64,000 bases of DNA, from NCBI RefSeq assembly GCF_014356525.2, contig NC_052518.1:9888155-9952154 (forward strand), read 5' to 3'. Made by a program: the position numbers and the translations under genes. Below, piece after piece: positions 1 to 11,871 of this stretch (positions within the stretch are counted from its first letter, which is position 1; each line of letters begins with the position of its first letter). The DNA comes from Nilaparvata lugens (Eukaryota; Arthropoda; Insecta; Hemiptera; Delphacidae). The notes under the pieces were generated by a model that searched no databases, was not told where the DNA came from, and saw nothing but the letters and a program-made list of their open reading frames with translations.

Positions 1-955
1 AAAAAGCTTTTCGAACTAGAATAATCAACGAACATCACAGTAGTAATTAACTGTTTCAGACCAAGTGAAATTGAAATATAGACTACCAGATACTTCAATG
101 ATCACAATCACACACTTCATTTCACAAAAACTGATTAATGCAGTAGAACTCCAACCATCCGAATTAATTGGGATCAAACCCCACTTGGTTAATCAAGTTT
201 ATTAATATTTATTTATTTATAAGGTTGGCAAAAAAAAATACAAGAATCGGAAAAGAAAAAACAGGCTATTGCCTAAAACTTCTTCAATTTCCTAATTAAG
301 TTTTAAATTGTCCAAATATTATAGGTTATGTCCATTCAAATTCCTACACCAAATCACAATCTAAAATATTAATTAGAATAAAACAAACAATTTTAAATTT
401 GGATGGATTAATAATAAGAGTTTCTTAAAAACATGAAACAAACTATAAATTCACATATTATATTATATTTTAGCAATTATATTATAGAATATATTTGAGC
501 AATAAAAAAATACGGGGAATTTCGATACAAACCTTTATAAAATCGATATTTTTAGTACGCTATAAAAATATAGAAAACCAATATACTATAGTAGAGGTGA
601 AATTGACTATAGTAGAGATATTGTCATTTTAACATAATTATGTGGAACCTTGATTGTCCAGGCAATGAATGCTCAAAAAAGGGTATAGGAGGAAAAGTAG
701 GGAAGACAATTTTCAACCCCGCGGTTCTGTTTAGGGTAGTAACAAGGTAAACATATCAAAAGTCCCCACCCTCACGCCCTGTGCTAAGAGGGTGAGGGTG
801 GTTCAAAAGTAACATTTCATGGTTTATCGAATATAACTCGAAAATTATACGTCTTACAGACATGGCAGTTACATACAAAATTGAAGCTTACATTATGTCC
901 TTCAATCTCATCTATGTCATTCATCTTACAACATTTTTCTATATCTTCTGTAATA
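1..955. other. AT-rich intergenic sequence, no gene recognised
   Basis: This stretch is strongly AT-rich with frequent short A and T runs. A short GC-richer patch near 715-800 contains a small inverted motif around 'caccctcacgccctgtg' and 'gagggtgaggg' that could form a hairpin. I see no coding exon with convincing splice sites. Short open frames here have no recognisable domain. Confidence 0.5.
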
Positions 956-2004
956 TAGCCCAGTCAATGAAGACAAAAAAACAAGGGTTTGCGCAACAAA
1001 TTAGAGGAAAGCTGAATTTTTGCAACTTATGGGGACATAAGTTTAAAGAAGCTGAAGATTTCAAGAAATATTTATCCTTTCTCCAGAGCTCAAACAATTT
1101 TTCAAGCAAATGGTGTAGAAAACAAATTTGAGACTACAGGGCTTTTAGAGGATACAATTTCCTACAATTTTATTTATACAAATTACGTACTCGTTTTTAT
1201 TCTATTTGATTGCAGAATGGCTTCAATTTTGGAGGTATGATAATTTTCTTGAAATCTTCGGCCTCTTTAAAATTTTCTAACTAATTTCAATACTATTTAT
1301 TATTTCATTAAAATGCACATGAAAGGAAAAATCCTGGTCTACAATTTGAGATCAATTCAATTTTCTATCACCAAGGGCTTCCGAGCTTCCGGGCATTGAG
1401 AAAAGAAAAAAACGCATATATTATAATGATAGTTATCCCGGATAACACCTGTTGATGGTAATTATACTACTCAAATGGGCATCTAACCCGAAAACGTATA
1501 TTATGCAGATTAACTGGACAGTCAAGATTATAGGACATCGAAAAAGTTTGACTTATGATAGACCTACATAGTTTTAAAGCTATTAAAACTAGCAATAACT
1601 TTTATACGAAATATTTTCTCGCAAAACGAGAGCTTAAACAAAATATGAAATAATTAAGAGGTAAAAATTTCCTGATTTTCTGGCTTTGTATGGGAATAAC
1701 TACCTTTAATATAATGAATAATCGATGAAATGTTAAAAACATTTATATAGTAGATTCATTCTTCATGGAAATGATGAGAACAAAGTCAGATCGATATTTT
1801 GATTAGGAGTCGAGGTATACATGTTTTAAGAAATCATTGCAGTTTGAAACTTCGGTGGGATCCTGGGGGGAAGCAAGCAGTATATGACGATGGGGACTCT
1901 TCGGCTCCAGGCTATGTAAGTAGCCTACTATGTATACTAACACCCTGCAAAAATTCAACTTTCCCCTAATTTGTTGCGCATCAATTTCTTTATTCACTGG
2001 GCTA
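956..2004. mobile_element. Inverted-repeat element (TIR about 60 bp), about 1.05 kb
   Basis: The left end (from 956, 'tagcccagtcaat') and the right end (to 2004, 'actgggcta') are inverted copies. Both arms carry 'gcgcaacaaattag' followed by a shared 'gaatttttgca' segment (about 990-1024 and 1944-1980). A related terminal motif ('agtccagtcaatatagaca') recurs near 5916, which suggests a repeat family. The interior has no recognisable transposase. It could be one non-autonomous DNA transposon, or two independent copies of one MITE in opposite orientation. No clean target-site duplication was found. Confidence 0.5.
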
Positions 2005-3088
2005 AAGTTATCAGGAAATCCAGCAGCTCTTGAAGGTGTGACAGTTTTCAAAAAACTAGTTTGCCTCTAATTTTTTGCTATTTCTCCTCTTATAACTTTT
2101 TAAAAAATCGAAGAGATCTTTAATTTGCTGATTATAAGCTTATGACGCATCAAATTCTCTTCAATTGATTTATAATTCCACACATTTACGCATTCTCCTA
2201 CGACTGTTACAGTGTTGAGTGTGAAATCTCCAGTTTTGCAACAATAGATCAATTGAAATTGCATGGAGGGAATGTTTTGAACACAATTTTTGACTTAGCA
2301 GCTTTGTTGGGACTATAGTTGGGAAAACATATCAGAAGTAGCCCATGTGTTGAAGGGTTGTTGAGGCCGGTTTGAAATTTTTCTTTTTTTCTTATTCAAT
2401 TATATCTTGGGAACAATCTATTCAATCGACATGACTACGGTAACTATTCAAAAATGAAGCTTGATGAATTTCCTACACTTTTAGTTCAGCAGAATTTTGC
2501 GATATTTGTAATAGTTTTCGAGATATTCACCCTTGAAAATGTGAAATTGTTAAAATAATTTTATTCAATTTTTGCTCAGTCAGGAATTATTACTCTCCAA
2601 CAATTCACTTAAAAATTAATTCTTATTTTAGGTCTGTAGATCATTAAATTATTTTTTATTTGATGTATATTTTCACTATTTCAAGTTTTCCTCTCATTGT
2701 TATAGCAGCTTCCAGCTTCAAGGTGTGGGATGAAAATTTCAATATTGCAACAAGTCAGTGTCAATTCAGCAGTATCACATCTACAGAGAAGTAAAAATGC
2801 GCTCTTTTGCTATAGTCTCATAGTCTGTTGTTTGACGATTCTTGTGTGGCGGACTAGTATATTTTTATAATAATTATTCTACTGTAAGCGACTCTCCGTA
2901 CACTTCGAAAACCAGCTAAAGAATGTTTAGCGACAAGAAAGAAATTTTACTTTCCTAGGTTGGTAACGCGTTTAAAAGTGAAGAAGATCCAAGAAGAACT
3001 TGAACAAAGTCCAACCACAGAATAGGTACAGAATGGAAACTGCCAATCAAACGCCTATCCAAACAATGCTTTTTACATGGCGCAAATA
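2005..3088. other. AT-rich sequence, nothing recognised
   Basis: No conserved domain, RNA gene or clear repeat is visible. Short open frames have no family resemblance. Confidence 0.5.
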
Positions 3089-3838
3089 CTATAGTGAGGT
3101 CCACGTTATAATGACAGTATTGGATCAACTTTGGTTTCGCTATCCTTGTCTATCATTGGACAAAGCCGGTGGTACTATCCTTTTCTAGGTCCACAACGAT
3201 GACAATTATGTTTTTGACTGTGTAGAAATATAATTAATCAATGCAGAGAATCGGCATCGCTATTCTTCTGTCTTTATCCACTGCCATTATAAGGTGGACC
3301 ACACTGTAGACACGTCACGTGACCTTAGGAAGTTCCAATCCTGGTCTTCTGATTGTTTGCGGCAGTGAACGAGATCAATAGATATTGATCAATTATTGAT
3401 CCGGATCAGTAAAGTGATCCAACCTCCCATCAGTACTATTAGGGCACTGTAAAAACCGTCGTTATAGTGCCTTAATACTATTACAATGCGGAACTTTCTA
3501 ACACGATCGCGAATTTTTAACAAGATGGGGATAAAGAACGTCTTTATAGTGCCTTAATACTATTACAATGCGGAACTTTCTAACAAGATGGCGGATTTTT
3601 GCGCCAGGGTGGATTTACTATAGTGTGGTCCACGTTATAATGGCAGTGGATAGAGATAGAAGAATAGCGATGCCAATTCTCTGCATTAATTAATTATATT
3701 TCTACACCGTCAAAAACATAATTGTCATCGTTGTGGACCTAGAAAAGGATGGTACCACCGGCTTTGTCGAATGATAGACAAGGGTAGCAAAACCGAAGTT
3801 GATCAAATACTGTCATTATAACGTGAACCGCACTATAG
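3089..3838. mobile_element. Foldback element, 'ctatagtgaggtcc' family, copy 1
   Basis: Two arms of about 221 bp (3089-3309 and 3618-3838) are inverted copies. Each starts with 'ctatagtg(a/t)ggtccacg' and contains the same markers, including 'gccggtggta' and 'gatgccaattctctgcatt'-type sequence. The loop (3310-3617) holds a direct duplication of 'agtgccttaatactattac' (about 3466 and 3546). A second full copy lies at 9532-9967 and a divergent one-ended copy near 10969. There is no coding capacity, so this is a non-autonomous foldback or MITE family. Confidence 0.8.
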
Positions 3839-3890
3839 CCAAGTTTCCATACTGTATGTATACTTTAGTCCAACTTTTGTTGGTGGTGGT

Positions 3891-4224
3891 CTTAGACCAG
3901 TTAGACACGGCCTATTGTATATTCATACTGTAAGTCGATGAAGCCAATATCTACTGCCATATCTCCAAATCGTGACGTCAGCATCAGATAGAAAACTTTT
4001 TTGTAGAGTTTGTTTACATTGTTTTCCATAGCAGATTGTGTCTATTTCAGAGGGAGCGCAGCTGGAGTTTACCATTTTAATGAATAAAAATCTACATCCT
4101 TCTGAAATAGACACAATCTGAAAGTTTTCTATCCGATGATGACGTCACGATTTGGAGATATGGCAGTAGATGTTGGCTTCAGAGGCTAGACATCCCAGCG
4201 TATCTATTCTATAACTGGTCTAAG
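3891..4224. mobile_element. MITE, 334 bp, hAT-like target-site duplication
   Basis: The termini are 'cttagaccagtta' and 'taactggtctaag'. The inverted arms continue inward through 'gaagccaatatctactgcca' and 'gtgacgtca' on both sides, plus an inner inverted 'agattgtgtctatttcag' pair. The flanking 8 bases are 'gtggtggt' and 'gtggtggc' (7 of 8 identical), compatible with the 8-bp duplication of hAT elements. The flank is itself a GGT repeat, so this is weak evidence. No transposase is encoded. Confidence 0.7.
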
Positions 4225-6960
4225 GTGGTGGCGAATGGGAGGGGATACCCATAATGCACTACGCCAGCAAGCACCCAGACTCAGCAAGGAGCAAGCAGCA
4301 TTTCTGCAAGTCACCATCACCAGTGACCGCTGACCACGTGACCAGTCTGGCTTCATGGGTGACAGTCCAGTCGCCTTTCGCCATTAAGTTTAGGTTGTGA
4401 AGTACACTTGTAATGTAATTTATGCACAAAATATTGTGCATAAATTTAATGCCCTAGAAATTGCAATAAATATCGGCGGTTGTGATTAATGTGTCGAGTT
4501 GAATCGGTCAGGAGCTGCAGGAGCAGTTTTGGCAGCAAGAACGAGATCATAGTGAAATAAGGTAAAGTACCTATGCAATAATTGTGTTACCCATCATGGT
4601 TTTTGCAGAGTTTTAAGACAACAAATAGCCTAATATTCTCGTAAATAATCTACAGGGAATGTTTTGTTTACTCTTGGTATTGATGTAGTAGTTGTGCTCA
4701 TTTCAAGTTAGAAATTGAGGGTACAGTGCGAAAAGTAATACTTTTGTAAAAATATTGTTGAACTATTGTTTGCATTGCATCATTTTGCGATTGGCGTGAT
4801 GGCGTCTCAAGTCCTGACAAGCAACGCCATCTTTCCATTCAGAAGGATGTATAGAGACATGAAGTAAAGAAATATTATTTCTGTGATCTCTATAAGAGGT
4901 AACCGGTAACTATTACTGGAACTGTTTGTTATTTATCATTGATACCTGAATTTATTTGTAGGCTACTTAGTAGCCTAATTGTAGAGTTTCTTTACAAAAG
5001 TGACTATCTCCAAAAACGTAATTTCTCAGAAGCAAAAAACGATTATGACACCCCAGAAGTAAAATGGTCTGATGGTAGTTGGTAGCTTTGAAATATAACA
5101 AATTGCATTGAATTTTAAAAAGAATCAGTGAGTATAAAATAAAAATAGGATGCTTTTCCAGGCATTTAAAAATTCTACATTACTTGGTATTCTAGTTTCA
5201 GCATAGAATCAGCTATTTTTCACAATCATTATTATGTGCTTGCCTGCACAAAAATGAAAACTGATCAAGCAAAATAATGAATAAAATGTATCCCTTGAAG
5301 CTTCCATCAGCTGTACCTATATGGCATGCGGTGCTTATGGTGTCTTTCTGGTTGAAAATAAGATTCATTATTATTGTATCATATTTCTTCAATTATATAA
5401 TGTTCAATGAAATTACTTTAACTATGTCTTCATTTTATAAATTAATATTAATAGCAGTTGATGACAAATATTAGCTAGGTACTTAGAAGATTACACTGTT
5501 TTAAGACGGTACTTTGAAGAGTTTTTGTATAAAATCCATTATTTCTTAATTCGATTTTTTTGATAATATTATTCACTCTCAACTTCTGCTTGTTCCACAG
5601 CCTGACTTGTAGGGAAATGATTTTATCAAGAAAAGAGAAACAAACTGGAAGAATAGTTTGGTTTATTTAAAACTACAAGAACTTAAACTGGATACTAAAT
5701 TGAAATATACCAACATTTTGAATCTTATAAGCTGGAAACAACATACCGCATTTTTATATAAATTAAAGTATTATATGATATTATGACTAAGTTATATAAT
5801 TGACGTGGACATTTATTTGCTTCACTATTAAAAAAAATCTTCACTGTTGGTTTCCATCTGCTTTGTCACTTGTTTATAATATAAAAATATGATGACTACC
5901 GGTACCGTAGTAGTCCAGTCAATATAGACATAAAAAAGGGGGTGTGCTTGCAATATATATTGTAGTTCTGATTTTTTAATATATTATTTGGGTACATTAG
6001 AGAACTCCAGAACCAATTTCTTCATGCAAAATTTCCTTGTGCTAGTTACAGAGTGGCCCAAAAATCTCGTGATCGGACAGAAAATGTTGCTCTTGCCTTT
6101 TTTTTAGATTATTAAATGAGATCATTCGGAACTCTCTTTCTTCAATGAGTACTGAGTTATGATTTTTCAAAAATGAGTGAAATTTGAAGAAAAAATCAAT
6201 TTTGATGAATTTTAGTTTTTGATCAACAATATCATCCGATTGTTACAATTAAGATCTGTAATTCAAAATCCCTGTGGGTGTATTTTTGTGCTCTACAATC
6301 TGAGATCAGGTAGATCGCTCTACCTCATTTAGATTTCCAGGTACACCTGACAACAATGCTCCTTGTATTGTGAAAAACACCTAATTTTCAGCTTCAACCA
6401 TCATCACCAACTACATTGTCCTCACATTGATATTTCGCACAATGACATAACTTCATGAGATCATGTTCTATGAGAATCACCCATTAGATGCACTTCATTT
6501 CAGTATTTCCTAGTGGAGAGGCGCGCTTAAGAACACCTCAAGGATCAAAATTTCAGACACGTATAACTTTTGACACAATGCTCAGATTTCATCATACTAC
6601 ACTTAATTCTTCTCGGCTCGTCAAGGCGGTCCAAAATCATGCATCATAAGTCCAATTTGGTCGAAAATGGAAAAAGACCTACGGTCTTTCCCTATCATAC
6701 TTATGCACTGTCGCGACTTAGGCTGCAGACACACGGGTTGAAAATAGTCGTCCGCAACGAACCGGAATGATTTATTTGCTAATAACCGTGAAATAGGAGA
6801 AATCGCTTTGGGTCTTCACATTGTCGATTCTTGGATTCAGCAACTTTTCGATACAATACAATTCCAAGAATGGATTCTCTTGTCTAACATTTTCTTCCAA
6901 TTGTTTCACAAGTATCCACAGCTGAAAGCTGGGTGGAAGGTGGAACTCACCACCAGCTTC
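4225..6960. other. AT-rich non-coding sequence
   Basis: No gene is recognised. A short direct inversion around the 'cacaaaatattgtgcataaa' motif occurs near 4423-4446. A terminal motif resembling the 956-2004 element occurs near 5914. Position 6049 onward starts with 'acagagtggcccaaaaatctc', which resembles ends of other insect repeats, but I could not pair it with a matching opposite end. Confidence 0.45.
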
Positions 6961-6962
6961 AA

Positions 6963-7530
6963 GATGGATTTCGAAGAGATAGTTTGTGCAACTCCACTTA
7001 TTTTAAAAGAGCGTCGAATCAAACGTCGTTCAAGAGATTATTGGGTGCATCCCTTGATCAGTTCTAGGCTACTCAACGGGCAATTTTATAGAATATACAG
7101 AGTGGGTGAAAAGTCCGAGAATGGCTTAATACACAAAGGTAATTTGACGGTGGGTGTGATTGGGGATCCTACTAAAATTGAAAATACTACTTTACTATGA
7201 TTTCAAAAATATGTTCCGCCATATTGAATGCAACCTTATTTTTGTAAATAGGAAGGTGGTCATGTGATACATGATTTCGATTTGGAATTTCAAGAAAAAA
7301 TGAATGGCGAAAACCGCATATCAATATCTCAAACCGTTTCGAAGATATTCACATTATTAAAGTAACATTCTCAATTTTAGTAGGATCCCCAATCACACCA
7401 ACCGTCAAATTACCTTTGTGTATGAGATATTAAGCCGTTCTCGGACTTTCCACCCACTCTGTATAGTAATTTGAGACAGTATCCAAACAAATTTTACCAG
7501 TACTACAGAATGGTTTTACCTGGTAGACAA
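6963..7530 (+). pseudogene. PIF/Harbinger nuclease-like (HARBI1-type) N-terminal exon, split by a MITE
   Basis: From ATG 6963 the frame reads a short acidic start followed by 'KRRSRDYWVHPLISSR', which matches the conserved N-terminal 'RR.WVHP.' signature of PIF/Harbinger-derived DDE nucleases. The frame is interrupted at about 7094 by a 372-bp MITE. It appears to resume at about 7466 with 'SNLRQYPNKFYQYYRM', the next conserved stretch ('...LR.....F..YFRM') of the same family. A possible splice donor (gtagac) follows near 7532. The catalytic DDE region is not seen in the window. It may be a transposon remnant or a domesticated gene broken by the insertion. Assignment rests on these motifs only. 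Confidence 0.55.
7094..7465. mobile_element. MITE, 372 bp, TIR about 98 bp
   Basis: The left arm (7094-7191, starting 'tatacagagtgggtgaaaag') and the right arm (7368-7465, ending 'cacccactctgtata') are near-perfect inverted copies. They share markers such as 'aatttgacggt' and 'ggggatcct'. One-ended relatives of the same terminus occur near 17000-17060 and 40715-40785, inside the duplicated DUF4806 segment. The element interrupts the Harbinger-like coding exon. Confidence 0.85.
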
Positions 7531-9531
7531 TAATTACTTCTATGCACGTTCTTTTTGAAACACCATTCTATCTTTTCATATTTTCTTATAGACTTGAAAC
7601 TGGAAATATCCGAGAGTTTGCTTCTGAAATTCAATACCGTACCCTCTTTGTTCCGTGTGAAGTAGAAATTTCCAGAAGCCTTACAATAACACTTATAAAT
7701 ACTTCCATAAAGTACTACACTACAAGTAAAGTAAACTACACCAATTCTAGTTGAGAATTTTGAATGCTTGAATGATAATGACTTCAGAAGTATAATAATA
7801 TTTTTACGGTGCAGCTATTTTCAAAATTATTATTTTTGCATAATTGTTAATTGGAATTTGATATGTTTTGGAAGCAATAATGTTTATCCTAGAAAGCGTT
7901 TATCATTTTTTCTAATTCAACAATCGAATAAATAACCTTTTATTCAATTAATTGGGATCATTTCGAAATATACTCACCAATGAGTATTAATTTGTACTAT
8001 GAACTTAGAATTTTGTACTTAAATTTTAACCGTGATTAATTCCACGATAGAAGTTTTTTTTTGAAAAGACGGCTTCTCTGATTGGTTCTCGTGGAATTAA
8101 TCATGATTAAAATTTAACCGGCTCTGAGTGAGATATAAGAGCGAGAACCAACAGAGAACAGTGGCTACTGGCATAGACTAAACAAAAAAACAGATCAGTG
8201 CTACTGGCTACTGGCTAGCTTATCAAACTAAGCCAAGTAGCCTGAGGCCTGACGCTAAGAAAAACCATTTTCTGGTTTTGTGCTTGATATGATCATTATT
8301 ATGATAGAAATAAACATATAATTACGATATAACGGTCACTGATTCCATGTAACCAGGGGCGAATAATGCAATGGTATCTTCAATTAGCATGTTATCTTTC
8401 TTTGTTTAATTTATCAGGGATGTGTCGATGATTTAACAACAATAATATTGTAGTTTTAATTACTAGTAGGTAGTTCGGAGAACAGTAGAACTCGCTACAC
8501 TCACTAACATCACTACTCACACACGCCCGCCTATTCACACACACACACACACATACAAATTGGATTTAGAGAATATAATCATGCAATAGGATCGGTGGAG
8601 GTCGCTGAGAAATATAGAAGTTCTTTAAACTTTTGAGTTAGAATAAATGGTTGAAGAGAAAAAAATATATAAAACTTGAAATGTGGGACGGAAAAATTTA
8701 TCGAATTCTAATTTTTTTTAAAATGAACATGTGATATATGAAATAAGACCACCTTGGAGAGCTGAAGAATAAAGGTCCTCAACACTTTTCAGCTTGGAAG
8801 CACGGTTGAAAAGATAAAAAATCTGAAACTTGAATTTGAACTTTAAACTTTATTCGATGAAGTGTTAGTGTTGAAAAGTTATGTTAATTTTTAGAGTGAA
8901 ATTTCTGAATAAAGGGTTTTAAAAGTTTAAATACTGTATATAAGTTTCTGCGCATTGTTTCAAAGTATTGTAATTGTATACCAAAATTTAATTTTATCCA
9001 AATCAGACCATAACTGCGACTGCGGCACAATCGCCGATTGACTTGAAGCATAGAATTCGCTTCGCGCATTCAATTATAATATAATTGAATGCATATAAAT
9101 CGAAAAATGCGGGGACTGTAAACGAACCAATAACACAGAATTGATGGCTTTGCCTAGTGTACCTTATTGGGCTACAGAATGGTAATCATCGAAATGTTTA
9201 TAGGCCTAAAATAATCCAGTGAGATTGGAATAGTAATTACACAATAATAATTATTGTGTAATCATATTAATAATCATATTAATTATTAATATGATTTGAC
9301 AGTAAACAGAGTACATTACACCTGGAAAATTGGATGTTGTAAAAAATTACAACACGCGACTGCTTGTGTGATTGAGTAGGGCGCGACTACCGGAAGATTA
9401 AAAACATAAATAAACTGTAAACTGGAATCTTCAATCGCACATGGTACACGTTTGTAATCATGCAAAGTTGTGCAAAATAAGAGAACGGTATTTTAAGGAG
9501 TTTCTTTTATTATTATATTTTGGGAAAATTG
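7531..9531. other. AT-rich sequence with small hairpins and a CA microsatellite
   Basis: A hairpin at about 8021-8116 has arms 'aaccgtgattaattccacg' and 'cgtggaattaatcatgatt' around an A/T-rich loop. A (CA)n run lies near 8535-8552. Near 9068-9090 'attcaattataatataattgaat' is a perfect palindrome. At 9238-9297 there are AT-rich palindromes with 'acaataataattattgtgt'. No coding region is recognised. Confidence 0.5.
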
Positions 9532-9967
9532 CTATAGTGAGGTCCACGTTATAATGACAGTATTTGATCAACTTTGGTTTTGCTATCCTTGTCTATCATT
9601 CAACAAAGCCGGTGGTACTATCCTTTTCTAGGTCTACAGCGATGCGAATTATGTTTTTGACACTGTAGAAATATAATAATTTAATGCAGAGAATCGGCAT
9701 CGCTATTCTTCTATCTTTATCCACTGCCATTATAACGTGGACCTCATTAAAGTGAGGTCCACTTTATAATGGCAGTGGATAAAGATAGGAGAATAGCGAT
9801 GCCGACTCTCTGCATTAATTAATTATATTTCTACACTGTCAAAAACATAATTGGCATCGTTGTGGACCTAGAAAAGGATAGTACCACCGGCTTTGTCGAA
9901 TGATAGACAAGGGTAGCAAAACCAAAGTTGAACAAATACTGTCATTATAACGTGGACCTCACTATAG
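9532..9967. mobile_element. Foldback element, 'ctatagtgaggtcc' family, copy 2
   Basis: This is an almost perfect head-to-head palindrome of two arms of about 210 bp meeting near 9745-9765 ('ggacctcattaaagtgaggtcc'-type centre). The termini are 'ctatagtgaggtcc' and 'ggacctcactatag'. The arms match the arms of the 3089-3838 element, but here the 308-bp loop is almost absent. It is non-coding. Such a palindrome would form a long hairpin if transcribed. Confidence 0.85.
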
Positions 9968-11583
9968 GTCGAATCTCGTATTTCATAGGAATATAGTGTG
10001 CACTGTATCTCTTTTATTATTTACTATTAGGTAACCCGTGCTCCGCAAAGGACTAACTGAAAACCTGACGTATTGGAATCTTGAAGAATTTAAAATAGGC
10101 CTATAACCATCCTCGGTAAATTGTAATCCATATGGGTCTTATATATAATAAAATATTTTATCTCATATTGATTAGGATTTGGATTTTAGAGTTTCAAATT
10201 ATAATTCAATGAACAGTCATTTGTCATTGACAGAAAGATTGTTTGTTTGTTTTCAATAATGCATGTAGAATCTTCTCTATTTAATAACAAATGTGTGTGC
10301 TCGAGCGATAGATAGAACAATTGTATACTCGAGGTGACTTTCATGTTTGTCATTGACTGATAGTTTATTCATACCCCAAAATTATCTTTTTTGCGGAGAG
10401 CTCGTTTGATTTCTAGTTTGATTAGTGAAGTCCGTCTGATCTAGTGAAGAGGATAGGCTTGTTTTTTATAATAGTTTTTCTGTCGCAGTTCGGGTAGTTT
10501 AAAAAATATATGACATATATATGACCAGGTGACAAAATTAAGAATCTATAATATGCAACATTTAAAGTTAATCAGTTCAGTAGTTCAGACGTAATGATGC
10601 GTCATTCGTGAATTTCCTATCCCGTACGTATATAAGCCAATTCTTTCCTTTATTATATTATAGATTATCAATATTTCCACTTCCCTTTCATTTTTACCAT
10701 TTCATGTAAAGTTATTACTAGCCGGCAAGCTCGCTTCGTTAGTCTTATCAGTCTTTAAAAGATGTGCAACCCCTGGACCTGCGACGTATAAGGCAAATGC
10801 ACACAGAAGCAAACAGACAGACGGAGAAAAAATCAAACGTCTGCATGCAGACGTGAGCAGAGAGACGGACGGCTGTGTGCGTTGCAACCAGTGAGTATAG
10901 AATGTAACATTCTTACTATACTCTCATTCTATCTATAGGTACTCACTGGTTGCAACATTCGTTCACCCATAGTGAGGTCCACGTTATAATGGCAGTGTAC
11001 GATCGTCGATAGTGTTGTTATTCTTGTCTAACATGCAACAAAACAGTTAGCGCTATCTCTCTCTATCTTTGCAATGTTGCCAGTTGGCCAGAAATATTTT
11101 ATTTCACTTTTGACAGTGACTGTACAGAAGTAGACACAATCCTCAACCGCCATGTTTTTATTTTGATTTATAACAAAATGCTAAAGTAGAGGAGTCGTAT
11201 AATTGATTTTAAATATATATTAATGAAATAATTTTTAGATATTACCTTATGAGAAACACAAATTATACTTGAAATGACACTTTAAAAGTTTATAACTTTG
11301 AGACCATCGTAGACTTTGTCCATGCTTCAGTTTACCGGAATAGGTTAGGCCTACCGGCGTAAATAAATCATATAAATCATATTGAAAGGTTACTTCAGAA
11401 TTTATCATTGAAATTATCTTATTATAGATGAGATTTCTTTTTTTCTACTATTTTGAAAAGAAATTGGAATAGAATACCTACCGAATAACTTAATTGCTAT
11501 TGATTTGAAGTTCATATTGGTGTATCACAGCTTTTCAAATTAGCCGCCATTTCAGGTTTGTAAATCTGATGTCAGTTATGAAA
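9968..11583. other. AT-rich sequence with hairpin and partial foldback copy
   Basis: No gene is recognised. A hairpin at 10881-10956 has arms 'gttgcaaccagtgagtatag' and 'actcactggttgcaac'. Immediately after it, from about 10969, is one end of the 'atagtgaggtccacg' foldback family, without a matching second arm before the assembly gap. A minus-strand open frame at 10702-10887 has no recognisable family. Confidence 0.5.
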
Positions 11584-11683
11584 NNNNNNNNNNNNNNNNN
11601 NNNNNNNNNNNNNNNNNNNNNNNNNNNNNNNNNNNNNNNNNNNNNNNNNNNNNNNNNNNNNNNNNNNNNNNNNNNNNNNNNNN
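11584..11683. other. Assembly gap, 100 N
   Basis: There are exactly 100 consecutive N, the usual convention for a scaffold gap of unknown size. Continuity across it, including any open frame spanning it, is not supported. Confidence 0.99.
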
Positions 11684-11746
11684 GACGACACACTATTGAA
11701 TTTCATGTTGAAATAAACCTGTTTAGATTTTCCTCTTTTGTGCAAA

Positions 11747-11870
11747 TAGAACTTGCTACTGATGTTGAAGAGTCATTTTCAGATACGATTCAGACTAAAT
11801 ACTTGAACGATTGTCATTACTTCTCGATAAGCCCAATATTTGATTTCATTATTGATACGGTACTGTATTA
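11747..11870 (+). pseudogene. Possible hAT/zinc-finger transposase C-terminal scrap
   Basis: After an 'aaatag' that could act as a splice acceptor, the frame reads 'ELATDVEESFSDTIQTKYL'. This resembles the 'DVERSFS.YK..L.D.R..F' stretch found near the C-terminus of hAT-related and BED-finger transposase relatives. Only this short motif supports the call, and the rest of the frame to the stop near 11871 is not recognisable. It could be chance. Confidence 0.22.
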
Positions 11871-11871
11871 A

